NCBI GenBank assembly: GCA_033065855.1
Contig: JAVXUO010001525.1
Span: 62,001-126,000, forward strand
From: Escallonia rubra
Lineage: Eukaryota; Streptophyta; Magnoliopsida; Escalloniales; Escalloniaceae
Length of the DNA stretch: 64,000 nt
Direction of reading: 5' to 3'
The notes under the pieces are model-generated. The model did no database searches. It worked only from the letters and a program-made list of their open reading frames with translations, and had not been told where the DNA came from. Below are positions 33,705 through 46,700 of the stretch, piece by piece. How positions within the stretch are numbered: position 1 is the stretch's first letter; every line of letters starts with the position of its first letter. Made by a program: the position numbers and the translations under genes.

Positions 33705-34220
33705 AGAGCCCGCAATTAGCCTTCTCCTAAGAGGATTATGAGCTACATCTTGCAATTTCATGCACACTATAACTACAATTGGTCGGGATTTAAATTTGCA
33801 ATGCTGAAGAAAATAGGCAGATAGTTGCTGAATCGGAGAACTAAAGAAAAATTTCAACAAGGTAATGCACAAGCCGGGAGGAGATATTTTTGGATGATAT
33901 ATTTGCTTAAGATTGGTGCTTTATTAGGGCATTTCTTCAATATGGTTGTATATTATTAATCTGAATTTCGACTATAAATATCACATGTATCTTTCGATCT
34001 TTCTATAGTAAGTAGCTTCACTACTCTTGTAATTAGAAAAATAAATTGCTTTATATATGTCTATTCTCCGTATAAATAAAAAATAAAGAGAAAGAAAAAA
34101 ATAAAAAGAAAAACTGAGAAACTCTTACCCTCACAGTTTATTAATCCGAATTTGTGTCCTTTTGGATTAAAACTGGGGATGGACTCACAGTCACAGACAT
34201 GGGGTTCTCACTCATTGAAC

Positions 34221-34251
<31 letters not shown>

Positions 34252-36855
34252 TGAAAATATTGAACCGATGGTTTATGTAATCCACATACAGACTGACAGG
34301 AGTTAATGAGCACATGAGAGAGTGCACGTGCCGTACTGTTCGCTTCGGGATCACAATCGGCCACCCCCCCTCTCCCCGCTCACGTGCTTCAATAATATCA
34401 AAAGTCCACCGTCACCGTCACCACCACTACCATTTATCATTTTCCCTTCCCCGCCCTTTCTTGCATGCACGGCATTCGAGAACTGCGTTATCTCCAAGGA
34501 TGGAGCTCTTACTCCAACATCAATAACAATAACAACCCCCCCATCTCTTTCCCACAGCTGAACGCACAGAGAAACACACACACACACATATTGACAGCCA
34601 AGATCAGAGAAGAGGAGAGTACATGTTTCATATGTATATTAGCAGCAGCAGCTCATCCAGTTCTCATTGGTTCTTTGATCATGATCATGTGCACCTTATG
34701 AACGTCGACCTTCTTCCTTGGTAGTATGTACTATTTTAAATTACGCTCTGCGTGCGTGCGTAAGTGCACCGAGAGCGTCAACTCACTTCATGTGAATGTT
34801 ACTTCAACTAAATTAAATACATAATCTCTCTATTTTTTTGAGAATGAGAACAAAAGAATCTCGTGCGTATTTTTATTTGATGCATTGAGTCAACAGAATT
34901 TTGATGTAGACCAAAAGGAAAAGCAAGACACCCAACATAAGACGGAGTGAATATGGGTGCATGATGAGTGTTGCCGTTCTCAAGTGTTGCGATGATTTTT
35001 CAATTCGTCCCCCCGATGGGAAGATATGTTAGCTAGATTTCGAATTAGTCTTAAAGATCTTGCCGAAGGAAAGCTTCGGAATCTACTTTTGTAGATCTTC
35101 GAGACAAACATTGATAAGATGGGGGTGTGGTTCTTGATCCCAAATCCTTTCCAGAGATCTGTTCTGTACATATGCAAGGCCAAAGATTAAGCATATGTAA
35201 GTGACCCAAGTTCATCCTTGATCATCCGACCGTCAACCATCCGAAACCACCTCCGTCTGCAGACCTTTCAACAATCCTCAAAACCCCAAATCTCACTCCC
35301 CGGCCAAATCTCTCTACAAATTGACCCTACAATCAATCTATGAACCCTGATTCAATTTGGTGAAAGTGGGGATCGAACTGCCGTTTTGTGAATGTGTTCA
35401 ACGGAGTAATAAGAGTCAAAATTGGTTTTTTTTCCTCCCTCAGTTGCAAGTAGATTGACGCTTTTGTCCCTAAAGGAGTTACTGCTTGGCTGAGCATTGT
35501 TAGGAATATTATTTGGATAGGAAATGGGTCTGTGTATATATTTACCTTTTTTTTTTTAGAAAAGAGTAGAAATGTATATCAATTGTAAAAAGGAGAGTTA
35601 CAACATGCCCATGTAGACAAGTAAAAACTCACATTAGGTGAGGATGCCATATGTGAGTCACATATTGACATCCTCGTCCAATAAGAGTTACAATAAAAAA
35701 GATAGACTTACGTCTAAAAGTTACAAAATAAATACAAGCTATAAAACCTACAAACAAATATGAATTTTTTTAATGGGGATACGTGGTAATAACCGGCTAA
35801 AAACAAGATAAAAACAAACTAAAAAAAGGATAATTACTATCTAAAGCCAAAAGAAAGTAGCCAATAAAAAAACAACACCACTTGACTAGCTGATAAGCCA
35901 TAGCCCAGACACATGTCCCCGCTGCTGCAGTATCATCTCAATCCCCATGCAACTACGTCGGTGTCGGAATCTTCTCCATCTCAGTCCATCACACCACTGC
36001 CTAGCCCCAGTGGCCACCAACTACAATCAAATTTTCCCTCACAACTAGCCAAAGCAGATCACCCTACCCAAGACCATATCGGACCACCATAAGCCACCGA
36101 TGACAACCACCTCAACCCCATCATCTGCCATAATAGCCTAATATAACAACTTACAAAGGGCACGGAAACACATACAAACCGACAACACCTTTTTAGACAC
36201 AAGGGGGATCAAATTGAGGTGGGGGTGGGGTAGAATAAACCTTAGAACTAGACTCTCGCATCCTTTTCCAATCCATGGCAGCACTGCACCCACAACCCCA
36301 GTGGAGAAACCAACCCTCACCTGCAGACCACCCACAACGCAATCTTCGAGCAACCAAAGGACCCTAGACAACTTAACCCCGCATCAAACTCAAACCAACC
36401 TTCGGCGCCTAACACATGGGTAAACACACCGGTATATATCTGTCGTAACGACCGTCGGCCATCCGCCTTACCGTATCCACCTAGATCCCAAAAAGAAACA
36501 ACCCTAAAAACACACATACAAACCTCCATGACTAACAGGGATTGACTCTACCACGTCACCACTAACCGAAGAAAATCGGCGGTGGGCTGAATTTTGAATG
36601 AGAGAGAGTTGGGCAGAGATAGGGGTTTTTTTCTCGGGCACAGCCTCTTACGCAGGGCTACGGGTCATGTATTTACTAATTGCCTATATGAAATTTAAGA
36701 CTAACATGTAAAAATTAAAGCCTAAACAACATGCATTGAAGTCTATTCTTTAAGAAAAACTACTGTTAATTCAAAAAGTATTATTTCAAACCGAGATGTT
36801 ATGTTTGTCCAAAGAATACTACAATCTATGTGCTTCAAAACAACCACATACTGTG
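33705..36855. other. Long intergenic stretch, mostly unrecognised
   Basis: No gene was found. 34221-34252 is an (ATTT)n run. Between 34315 and 34700 there are overlapping short frames over CT-rich DNA that look like leader-type sequence rather than a protein. From about 35549 (a T-run) to 36640, the - strand could be the 3' part of a decayed non-LTR element ending in poly-A, but no RT motif is readable. Confidence 0.3.
34221..34252. repeat. (ATTT)n microsatellite
   Basis: About eight perfect ATTT units. Confidence 0.95.
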
Positions 36856-36857
36856 TA

Positions 36858-37176
36858 TTCCCTTTGTCTCAAAGTATTTGATCGTGTTTGACTTGCATGT
36901 TAATTTAGGGTGTTAGTCATATTTTATGAGTTTCTCATTCTATCCAAGAGAGCGCGTAAGAAGCGTAAAAAGGGGGAGGAGGGAAGGAAGAATGTGGGTC
37001 AAGAGAGAGAAAGTAGATTGATGGAAGATTAAACGTACGTGGAGAAAAAAATAGAATAAAATGAGCATAAAAACAATAAACATGAAAACATATTTACAGA
37101 TTTTTATTTAATTTAAAAAAAGATTAAATAATTTAAAAATAAAATACGACCAATTATTTTGAGACAGAAGAAGAAG
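36858..37176. mobile_element. Stowaway-like MITE, copy B
   Basis: It starts TTCCCTTTGTCTCAAAGTA and ends, inverted, CTTCTTCTTCTGTCTCAAAA, with TA at both borders (36856-36857, 37177-37178). The interior matches copies A and C (GATCGTGTTTGACTTG, ATTTTATGAGTTTCTCATTC, GTGGGTCAAGAGAGAGAAA). Confidence 0.75.
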
Positions 37177-37178
37177 TA

Positions 37179-38622
37179 ACACAGCGAGTGAGGAGGGCAA
37201 GGATTTCAACCTGGCAAGACTCTTTTACTTTTGGACGATAAAAGCAAGCAGCACCCGTCGGACCACGTTGAAGAGTGAAAACGTAAGAACACGGTACGAA
37301 CTCTGTACTTCTTACCAGGCTTTTCTTTGTTGAGCACACACCGACCGACCTTCACTTCTTTATCTGAAGATGATGATGATGCCCCCTTTAGAGAAAGATA
37401 GAGTGATGGCAGCTGGAGCCAGGTCTCACCTCTGTCACGTCAGAAGACTATATAGATTGACCCTTCGTATCTTTAAATTTCAGACATGTCATGAACTATA
37501 TATTGATCTCGCGGTTTAGTATCATTAGATCAATAGGACTTAAGCAATCAGGGAAAACGACGAAGAGTTATTATGCTGTATCCATCCTTAACAGTTTTCA
37601 ATGGTCGAAATTGTTTTCTAATTCCTCAGGATTCTCTCTTACATTTCTCCACCGTTACGTCTCTTTAAAATGGAACGGCTTTTATTTTTCTCCTCGTTAG
37701 AACAACAACCTATGAGAGGAACTCACGATTAATCACAAGGAAGTAAAGGAAGAACAATAGCCAATGAGATTACTTGTATTCTATCCACAAAGAGATTCGA
37801 CCTTAAATATCAAGAATAAGCTTCATTAGCTACATCTTTGGACGTTAGAATTTTTGGTCATGTGTTAAATCTAATAGCGAATAATAGGGTTCCATTTTGT
37901 TTCAGATTTCGTAGAATATCTGTCACCAGTGTAAGGGTGAAGGAACAAGATCGGAAGTAAGATATATTGAAAGGGGAAATGGTTCTAATGACTGAGTAAT
38001 ACTAAGCTTTATCTTCGATTAAACATCATTAGATTTATTTCTCAAACACAACATTGTTATGATCTCAAACCAAGCCTTCGCAACTTCAAAATCTCTCTAC
38101 GGAATGACCACAGACTAAAGAGTAAAGACCACACTATCTACAAAATGTTCAAGTGGCATGAACGTTTTCTTATTCACTTTGTCTACGTTAGAACTTACAA
38201 GTGTTACTAATTAAGCTAGCAGACTTTGATATCTGAGAAATATTATAAAAGCAGAGAGAGATGATATGATTGTGAAGTGAATCAAGGATCATTATTGTTA
38301 GTAAATTAATTCAAAAAAAAATTGACAAGGGAAGCTCCCTCACGTTGCATGCTCACACCACCCACGTTCCTTTGCCCCCCGGAACCTTAATGTGTACGTT
38401 GGTAGTATATGAAACCTCCCCATACCCCCTTCTCTATGCACTCCCCCACCAGCTTCACACTCCCTCTCTTTCTCTCTCTCGCAGTACACGCAGTACACTC
38501 TGTTAGAGAGGGAGGGAGCCCATCCATCTGAGAGGGAGGGAGTACTGAGAGAGAGACAGAGAGACCCCCCACCCCCACTCAATAAAAGCTAGTAACGACC
38601 TCGGATATATCTGTATTCGGAG
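37179..38622. other. Upstream region of the GATA gene
   Basis: No other gene was recognised. The last 200 bp before the ATG are strongly CT/GA-rich (CTCTCTTTCTCTCTCTCGC, GAGAGAGAGACAGAGAGAC), a common plant promoter/5'-leader composition that may attract GAGA-binding BBR/BPC factors. No firm TATA box was fixed. Confidence 0.4.
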
Positions 38623-39502
38623 ATGGACATGTACGGCCTGTCGGCACCGGACCTGTTTCGTGTTGACGACCTTTTAGACTTCTCTAACGACGAAATCTTC
38701 TCTAGCTCTACAACCCCAGACTCCTCCTCCTCCTATCAGTTCCACCACTACCACCACCACCACCTGCCTCTGTCGACGGAGAATACCTCCTCCGCCCCTT
38801 ATCCCAACCACTCCACCATTTTCACCGACGACCTCTGTGTCCCCGTAAGCACAAAGCCCCAGCACTTCTCACTCTTTATGAAGCACTCATTTGTGTGTGT
38901 GTGTGTGTTGTGGAAATATAGTAGCTTATCTCTTGTTGGGATTTTTTTTTTCCTTTGTGTAGAATGACGATGTAGCTGAGCTGGAATGGCTGTCGAACTT
39001 CGTGGACGACTCGTTCAGTGATATTCCGGCGAACGGGTTGACCCAGACGGTAAAATTCAGGCCAGACGCTCAGTTTCACGGCCGTTCACGCAGCAAAAGG
39101 ACCAGGGCACCCTCAACCAACAGCGGCTGGACCTCTTCCCCGGAATCCCACACTCCGCTGATTGGCAGATCGAAGAGAGAGAGCTCCTCCTCGACGGCGT
39201 CGTCGGAGGAGCAGGTGGCGCGTCGGTGCACGCACTGCGCGTCGGAGAACACCCCGCAGTGGCGGACGGGGCCGCTGGGGCCCAAGACGCTGTGCAACGC
39301 GTGCGGGGTCCGTTACAAGTCGGGCAGGCTCGTGCCGGAGTACCGGCCCGCCGCCAGCCCCACGTTCGTGCTGACCCAGCACTCCAACTCCCACCGGAAG
39401 GTGATGGAGCTCCGGCGGCAGAAGGAACAGAGCCACCAACAACAGCCGCCGGAGCACCACCACCTCTACGGGCACCACCACCAAAATTACCAGGTGTGCT
39501 GA
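38623..39502 (+). CDS. GATA-type zinc-finger transcription factor (GATA2/GATA4-like), complete
   Basis: Exon 1 is 38623-38844 and exon 2 is 38963-39502, both phase 0, encoding 253 aa. The N-terminus [20 protein letters not shown] is shared with Arabidopsis GATA2 and GATA4, as is the [14 protein letters not shown] block at about 81-95. A basic stretch (RSRSKRTR) is a likely nuclear signal. The single GATA finger is C163-X2-C166-X18-C185-X2-C188 with [18 protein letters not shown], the plant class A type. It is followed by the conserved [17 protein letters not shown] and [16 protein letters not shown] tails and a His/Gln-rich end. Family members bind (A/T)GATA(A/G) sites in the nucleus; GATA2 links light and brassinosteroid signalling. 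Exon 2 is much GC-richer than its surroundings. Which GATA2/4 paralogue this is cannot be decided here. Confidence 0.95.
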
Positions 39503-40779
39503 CGTCAGACGGTCCTGAACGGATTAGTGGGTCAACTTTCCCCGAGTTTTTGATTATTTTTTTTTCCTTGCTCGTTTAGTTTATCTCTCTTGTAATAATA
39601 TCCTTTTGGGTAAAATATCATCTATATATTTCGGTTGAATGAATGAATTGGCTTTGCTCTGGTTTTTAATGTTTCAACCACCGCTGGTGTAAGAGGAGGA
39701 GAGTGGCCTTTCACGTGATAGGGCTAGGGGCTTGGCTTCAGAAGATATCTTCTCTCTCAGTCTCTCTGGCTGTGTCTGTCTGTGCATGAGAAAGAATTAA
39801 TTAACGCTTTTGGTTTTGGGGACCCTATCACCACTCACCAGCCTGCCTGCTATTTCAGTAGATAGACAGACAAGAGAGCCAAGAGAGTCAGCCGGATCGA
39901 GGATGGTCCAATTCAGTGATGAGATGAGAGCGATCGAGGATGGTCCATGGGTCGAGTTCTGGCTCAAGGTTACTGTCACTCTCATTTTCCCACGTCAAAG
40001 TGAAATTCACTAGATAGTAATTTTTATTTTTATTTTTGTTTGGACGATAATCTAGTCTAGTACAGTATGGGGTAATAAATAAAGAAGCGTTAACTAGGCA
40101 TAAGAAAGGGTAAGGTGTGGAATGTGACCTAACTCTACGTGTAAAGTTATGCCCATGCCCATAATTGACACCACTCGAGACAGTTTATTTTACAATATAG
40201 TGACGCATCTAGTCTAGCATCAAATTCATTGCCACGACCCACAACTCATTGCTCTCTTGTACACATCTTCCCACTCCATATTCGAGGTTCCTGTAGTTTG
40301 TCTCGTTTACTAATAGTTTGTTTGTTTTCATTCTCTTATGGTTTTAGATTACGTTTGGCTTCCAAGAAATAGAAAAAAGAAGCAGAATTTATTCCAAGTT
40401 ATGAGAGGGAGGGAGACTAGGGGGAGGAGAGGTACACCAGCAATATTGTATTCAAGTTTAGACAGTTCCCCGAACTTAAAATAGTAGGACTCGAGCAACA
40501 CAATTTCCAAAAATCCCAGATAGATCATGCCCAAGACAACAGACTTACAATGCCCATGGACCTCTGGGACTTTTCTCATATTCTTCTGCGCACAGTACTC
40601 TACCATTTCAAGCCAATGCTCTGCCAACAAGATAAAACGATTTATTTCCTTAAGGAGATGGGCTCGGGGGCAGAGGGGATGTGTAACAAAATTTTGATTC
40701 ATGAGCTCCAAACAAATTTCTTTCAAAAGAATAATAGAAGCAACCCCTGACTCATGGAAAGAACTAGGACAGATACATA
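39503..40779. other. Region between the GATA gene and RHIP1 (convergent 3' ends)
   Basis: The two genes converge here. The first 150 bp probably hold the GATA 3' UTR (TGTAATAATATCC near 39590). The right part, about 40340-40779, is probably the RHIP1 3' UTR on the - strand. A repeated ATCGAGGATGGTCCA lies at about 39895 and 39933. No further gene was seen. Confidence 0.4.
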
Positions 40780-43700
40780 TCAGACAGAGATCCCATAATT
40801 ACTGATCTTCGTCACCTCTTTGCTAAGAGCATTCCGTTCTCGTTTTGCCTCCGAAGCAAGGTTTGAAACCTTGAGATCAGAAAAACCACCATAAGCAATT
40901 CTCTAATCAAGTAGAAAGGCATTACAATTATGACCACCGCTCATGCTAGCTGAGCCACCATAATATACAAGATTAGTATGAACAAAAATCTGCATAATAT
41001 ACTTCCGTAGGGTGTCATATAGTTTCACAGCCCCAGTCTCCACTCAATGCATGATAGGCAAGACCCTTCTGTATAAGAAAGATTTCATAGTCGAGTTTCT
41101 AAAGTTCATCGTCACAGTATCTAGGCCAAGAGCTAAGATGGAAACAGGACTCACATGCGGCTCTAAATCTTCTGGAGTTACAAAGGTAACAAAACAGAAG
41201 AGAGTTTTTATCCAAAATATCCGCTTCAATTGCTTCTAGGCCAAAAATGTTTAGCAACAAAAAGAATCGCCACATGTCATTGGTGATTGCATGGACGAGA
41301 TTGCCAATCGTTACCTCTAGGGGATCCTGACATAAACTACTGCTACATGCCAATGCTAGAGGTGGGTATTATGCCCTAGCTAAATAATGCTAAATGTTCT
41401 GTAGTAAGTTCCAAGGCAGGTCAAGTGCATTTTTTCTAACAAAGAACCAGGCCGTTGATAGTTAAGACAAAACAAACCGACTCATGTGAAGTTCATTGTG
41501 AGTTGGTTCTGACGAGGGGGAGTCTTCCTCATTTCGCCCGTCCATATTTTCACCCTTCACTTTCTAGTGGAATTCTCACGCTTAAAGAAACCTGATTACA
41601 TTCCGCGTTATTCTACTCCCCTAAAGGTGATAGAATGATATGCACATAAGCTATGATCTGGTGATCTCGCGAATTAGTTTTTACAAGTAATAGAAGCAAC
41701 AATCCTAAGCCAAAGTACTGAGCCGCATTCACAAAAATATAGAGTATAAAAGTATGTGCTGATATGCAACGGGAATTAAAAGTAACAAGAAGGTCTAGTT
41801 TGAGCATGTATATAAAGGTTCCAATCATAGCTTTCGGAAGCCATGGTTGGCACCTTGTACTAGATGAAGTGCCAATCATAGCTTCCAGAAGGAACAAGAC
41901 AAAAACAAATATATCCTTAAAAGCAACTGCTCAAAGAGAATTCAACCGCCATTCTGAAAATTGCTATTACAATGTCCACAGCTCATATGTTTTGACTCAT
42001 GAGCTCGTTTATAAGCTTTTTGTTAGTTCCCCTAAGGTTTTTTCGTTCGTCATCTCGGATATTCACCCATGCTCCCAGGCTAGTTTCATATAACTAATAT
42101 ACTCAATACAAAAATAATTGAAGGACTCCATGTCGTCTAACAACACGTATCGCCAAGAAACTTACTTGCGAACGAAACCGAGATGATTCTCTACTAGGGA
42201 GCTCTTTAAGGATATCTTTCAGCCCTGGTTCAATACAAAAACATTAGCAACTTAATTCCACGAGTCTCATTTGCTCTAATAAATTAATTTGCAGAGATAA
42301 ACAGTATTAGCGTACCATCTGCTTGTCTTTCAATCTTATAAGCTGTGCGAATGACATCTTGGATCTGATTCCCCGCTTGCCTATAAGAGTCCATAATAAA
42401 TTTTGGACAAAGGTATCAGTCCATGAAATAATGTAAAGAATAAACTGTGCTTCTTCAAGTTCATAAGAAAATCATAAAAACAAACCTAAGTTTCGTCTTT
42501 CCTCGTTTCAGTTCCTCTTCTGCTTGCACTGCTGCTTTCTGAAGAAATTGGTTATATGTTAATGTATTGCAGGACAAATAGATATTTAAGACTAAAGTTG
42601 CAAGGTTTAAGAAATAGAAGAACTCCGTTTTTCCATTGGTTCATTTAAATTCAACTAGGTCCAACCAAATATTTTGGTGATACCTTTCCTTTTGTCTCAT
42701 CAACCCTCCATAAATATACTGTCCCATATAACGCCTTCCCCACCCTCTAGAGGAAGAAAAATTAAAATAACTTGGTAAGTATAACTTATCTACGGTCGGT
42801 GAACAGCTTAGTTCAATTTTATCAAAGGCTAATATAAGCACTTGGCTTGTAAATCAATTAATAACTTGTAAGCGCAAGCTCTAAGAGCGTAGAGTATATC
42901 TCCCCTCTCAACAATTATTTTCCTTTTTACTAGCAGGTCTACATTGTAAGATAATGCGAGTCGTCATCTGAATTTCTTGGAAAACATTTGGGTATCAATA
43001 CATTTGGGTATCAATACCTTATCCTTTGGGCGTAGAAAAAGTAGTGCACGCAGATTCTCATTAGATGAGCTTTGGATAACTTTTACAGAACATTTATTTA
43101 ATCTCTAACAGAATGCACTTTTCTCTACGAAGATCACATTTAATATCTAACACAATGCACTTTTGTACGACTGGCACCTTGCTAAGGAGATAATTGGTTA
43201 TTTTTAGACAGATAACCATTATAAAGGAAGATTCTAACCTTAGTTGCAGATTCTTGCAAGATCCTAACTAACCTAAGGTTCGTGAATTTGCGTTCCCATC
43301 TTGGGAGTTGGTGAGCGCGATCCCACGTAGGTAGGAATCACGAACTCAAGTAGCTGTAGATACTTCTCTTGCTAGCAGTAGCTTATCCGTTGCTGATGAA
43401 GACTCTTTCTATCGTTATGGAAGCTAGGGTTTCAAAGAGACAGAGGAAGATGAGGCACACCAGGCCTTGGGCCAAGAGAAGGTCATTTCTGTTTTGGTTA
43501 TGATATCTATATATGAAAGCCGAAACTAAGAGAAAGTGGCCACGTCACAGCCTACGTGGACACTCTCTTTGCTCGCCATGTGGACTTTCCTATTTTGACT
43601 TTTTAAAGCATTTCAAATTTATTCACCTTTGTGATAATGATTTGGATTCCTCTTTTTCTCTCCCTCTCTTATTCAATTTGATTTGGATTCCTTTTTATCA

Positions 43701-46700
43701 TTTGAACACACAACCAATTAAATAGATTTTATATTTCTCTCTTCTATGTCAACATGTCCCATTTAAAATTTTTATTTATATCTTTTCAATTCCATTAATT
43801 CTTAAGATTTTGCCAAAACTAATTCTCTATGTATTTCCTTTAATCTTAAATCTTTTCTCTTGTTTAGAGAAGCTCAATATTCTCTATCACTTTTTCTCTC
43901 TAACTAAGATAATTATATACTCGTCATTTGTTACATATCTTACTCTTTTGTTGGGGGCCTTCAGCAAATAAAACCTCAATACAAGGGTTATTATAGTTAG
44001 AATTAGCACTATTGTTGCTATTAGTTAGAACAAACTATTTCTATTATTTCATATGCTATTTTTTATCTTCATTTGGTGCTAAAAGCTATCAATTATTACT
44101 CAAGTTCATTTTTTAACAGCCAAAATTGGTAGGAAAACACAAAAAGGTGAAAATATTTTTTAATTACTTTTTTGTCACTGTCAATTTTGTTATTGTTATT
44201 CAGCATACAAGTACAAGATCTCTCAATCAGTACTTGACAGTTATTGCTCTCATGTGGAACGCACGGGGTCAAAACAACATCAAGGAATGACGTGACTGCT
44301 TTTACTTTGCTGGGAGGCAGAGCACATCAGAGTGGCCAATTGTTATTAACTTAAGGATACATTGTTTCATATGACCATGTCATGCTCTTTTAACATTAAT
44401 AATCAATTGACCGAGAAAGCACCTGCTCTATCAGTCAAAGACACAAGATTGGATTTTTCTTTAGACTAAGGAAACAACTAACCACTTCCCTAGGACCCAA
44501 AAAATTAATAATAAAAAATTCATATTATGTTCAGATAAGTATACAAATTCTATACACATACATAAATATTTACCTATTATCAGATAGTGATAGCGTAAAA
44601 TATAAAATAAATTTTATTTTTCAAGTTGCTCCCAACTATGGATTCTTCTAAGTATCTACACACTCTCACTCCCGCTCCCACTACCACTCCGTGCAACTAT
44701 GGTCCTAACTTTTGAATCTAAACTATTGGACTCTCCAAACTGTTTGTGCAAAAGCTTTTAAAGTGAATTGGCCTTTTTAGTATAGTTGGGAAAATGATAT
44801 CAACACTCTACTTTCAAGCACACAGTCCACTTTGGCCACTAAAGATGACTTCTAGTGATACTTTTTACACATTTTAGCATCAAAAGTGGAGTGAGGGGTC
44901 AATTGTTTAGTGCTAATATCAAAACCTCTTACAATTACTTTGGTTAAGAATATTGAGGTGCCAAAACATAAGTTTAGTTATGTGACCATATCATTTAAAG
45001 TAGATGCCAAGCATTGCACTGATTTATTGGATTGATGAATCCAAGTTCTTATGGAAATCACTCAAAGAAATGCGCATTTATAGCGGAATCATTCTTATTT
45101 GGGGCTTTTACAATGTGGAGCAAAGGATCTGGATATATGATAGTATCTTGAAGTTTTAGTATAGCAGAATTACTAGAGTAAGGAGGCGAGGTTGGGCCAA
45201 CCATTCATGAACCATTCACTTTGTTCATTTCTTCTTTCTTTTCCCTGTTGTATATTAGCTTAAGTCTTCAAAATATTCATTTAGAAGAGATGTGTAAAGG
45301 AGACTAGTATTGGGACTTTTTAAGTTAGTATGTGAGGGGGCTACGCTCGTTATTAGGATCTGTGTTGAAGGAGAGAGAGAAGTGACAACTCATGTTCATA
45401 TTTTATTCCCTTTGACACGGAATTGAAACTGACGTCCAAATTAAACGAGACAAATAACTTTATGCCAGAGTCTCGTCCCCCAGAGGAAAAAGTAACATTT
45501 AGTAATGACTAAGTCTTGATAAGATAGTAGAAGCAAAAAAAATTGCAAATGTGAGTACTGCAAGGACATATCTGAGACAACGTTCACCACCATTTTATTT
45601 GTTGAGAAATGATATTTTAACTAACCACTAATAATCTGAAACACGAACCTTTAAGCGCTCACCTCTATTTGTAATGTGCTATACAGTCTCTAATGCATAA
45701 TCGATATGACTAAGAGTAACATATGAGCAACATTTCATTTCAATAATCCAAATAATATACTCCCTCAGTCCCTAATTAGTTGATCGTGTTTGACTTGTAC
45801 GCTTATTTAAAATAAGAGTTATATTTTATGAGTTTCCCACTCTACCCCAAGAGAGAGGGGTAAGGAAGACAGTGGGTTAGGAGAGAGAAAAATGGGTTGT
45901 TGAAGGACTAAATGTGGAGAGAAAAATAGAATTGAAAAAAGTGTAAGAAGGGTAAACATGAAAATACACCTATGGAATCCTTCTTAATTTGGAAAGTGAT
46001 CAAGTTTTTTGGGACAGCCCAAAAAGCATATATGATCAATTTTTTTGGGACGGAGGGAGTAACTATTTTCCACCCTTTTTCCATGTTCGGACTTCTTGAT
46101 TCTATTCTCTTTTAAAAAGTTTAATTAGTAGAAAGAAATGTGATGCAGGACTCACTATTCTGTGGGGACCATTCTAGCAGGACTAAGTTAAAATGAGACA
46201 CAATGTCTTTCCTTAGAGTCAAAATAAAGAGATATGAATGCTTCTTATTATTATAACTGAAGAAAACGATATATCTATGGATGTCCCCTCGTGAAAATAC
46301 GATAAAATTGGAACGAAACGAAGAAGAAATCTGTGGTTAGGGTGTTCTTTTCAGTATTTCACTCTGTCAAGGGCCAAACCAAATCCCCTTTACCGTAATC
46401 AAGAGAAACTCTCATCTTGTTTTTATTTTCATACCTGGGAAACACTAAACTTTGAGAATAATTTTATTTAGGGCCAACAATAAGAATTTTATCTACATAG
46501 TACTATGACCAATGCAATTTTTGCAAATTGTTTTTTCGGTTTCTTTTTTAACCAACTCTTCACAAAATATTGTCCCTAAAGCTGATATTTTATTACTAAA
46601 CATGCTTTGAACTATAAATAGTCGAGGAAACAGCAAAATGGCATCTAAATAGCCTTAATTTGTCCATAACTAATGTTAACTCCACACAGAAACATTCACA

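Noticed and set aside
34314..34701. Overlapping 70-79 aa frames that could be a first exon
   Set aside because: Low-complexity His/Pro/Ser translations from CA- and CT-rich DNA; no splice partner or conserved peptide found.
36138..36529. Frames of about 70 aa on both strands
   Set aside because: Composition follows CCA-rich DNA with no recognisable protein; possibly decayed non-LTR sequence.
39076..39484. Long antisense and alternate-frame open stretches over the GATA exon
   Set aside because: They arise from the GC-rich coding sequence of the real gene in another frame; no domain was recognised.
41613..42093. Frames of 94 and 109 aa within RHIP1 intron 8
   Set aside because: They include a small tandem duplication, have no conserved motif, and lie between well-defined exons.
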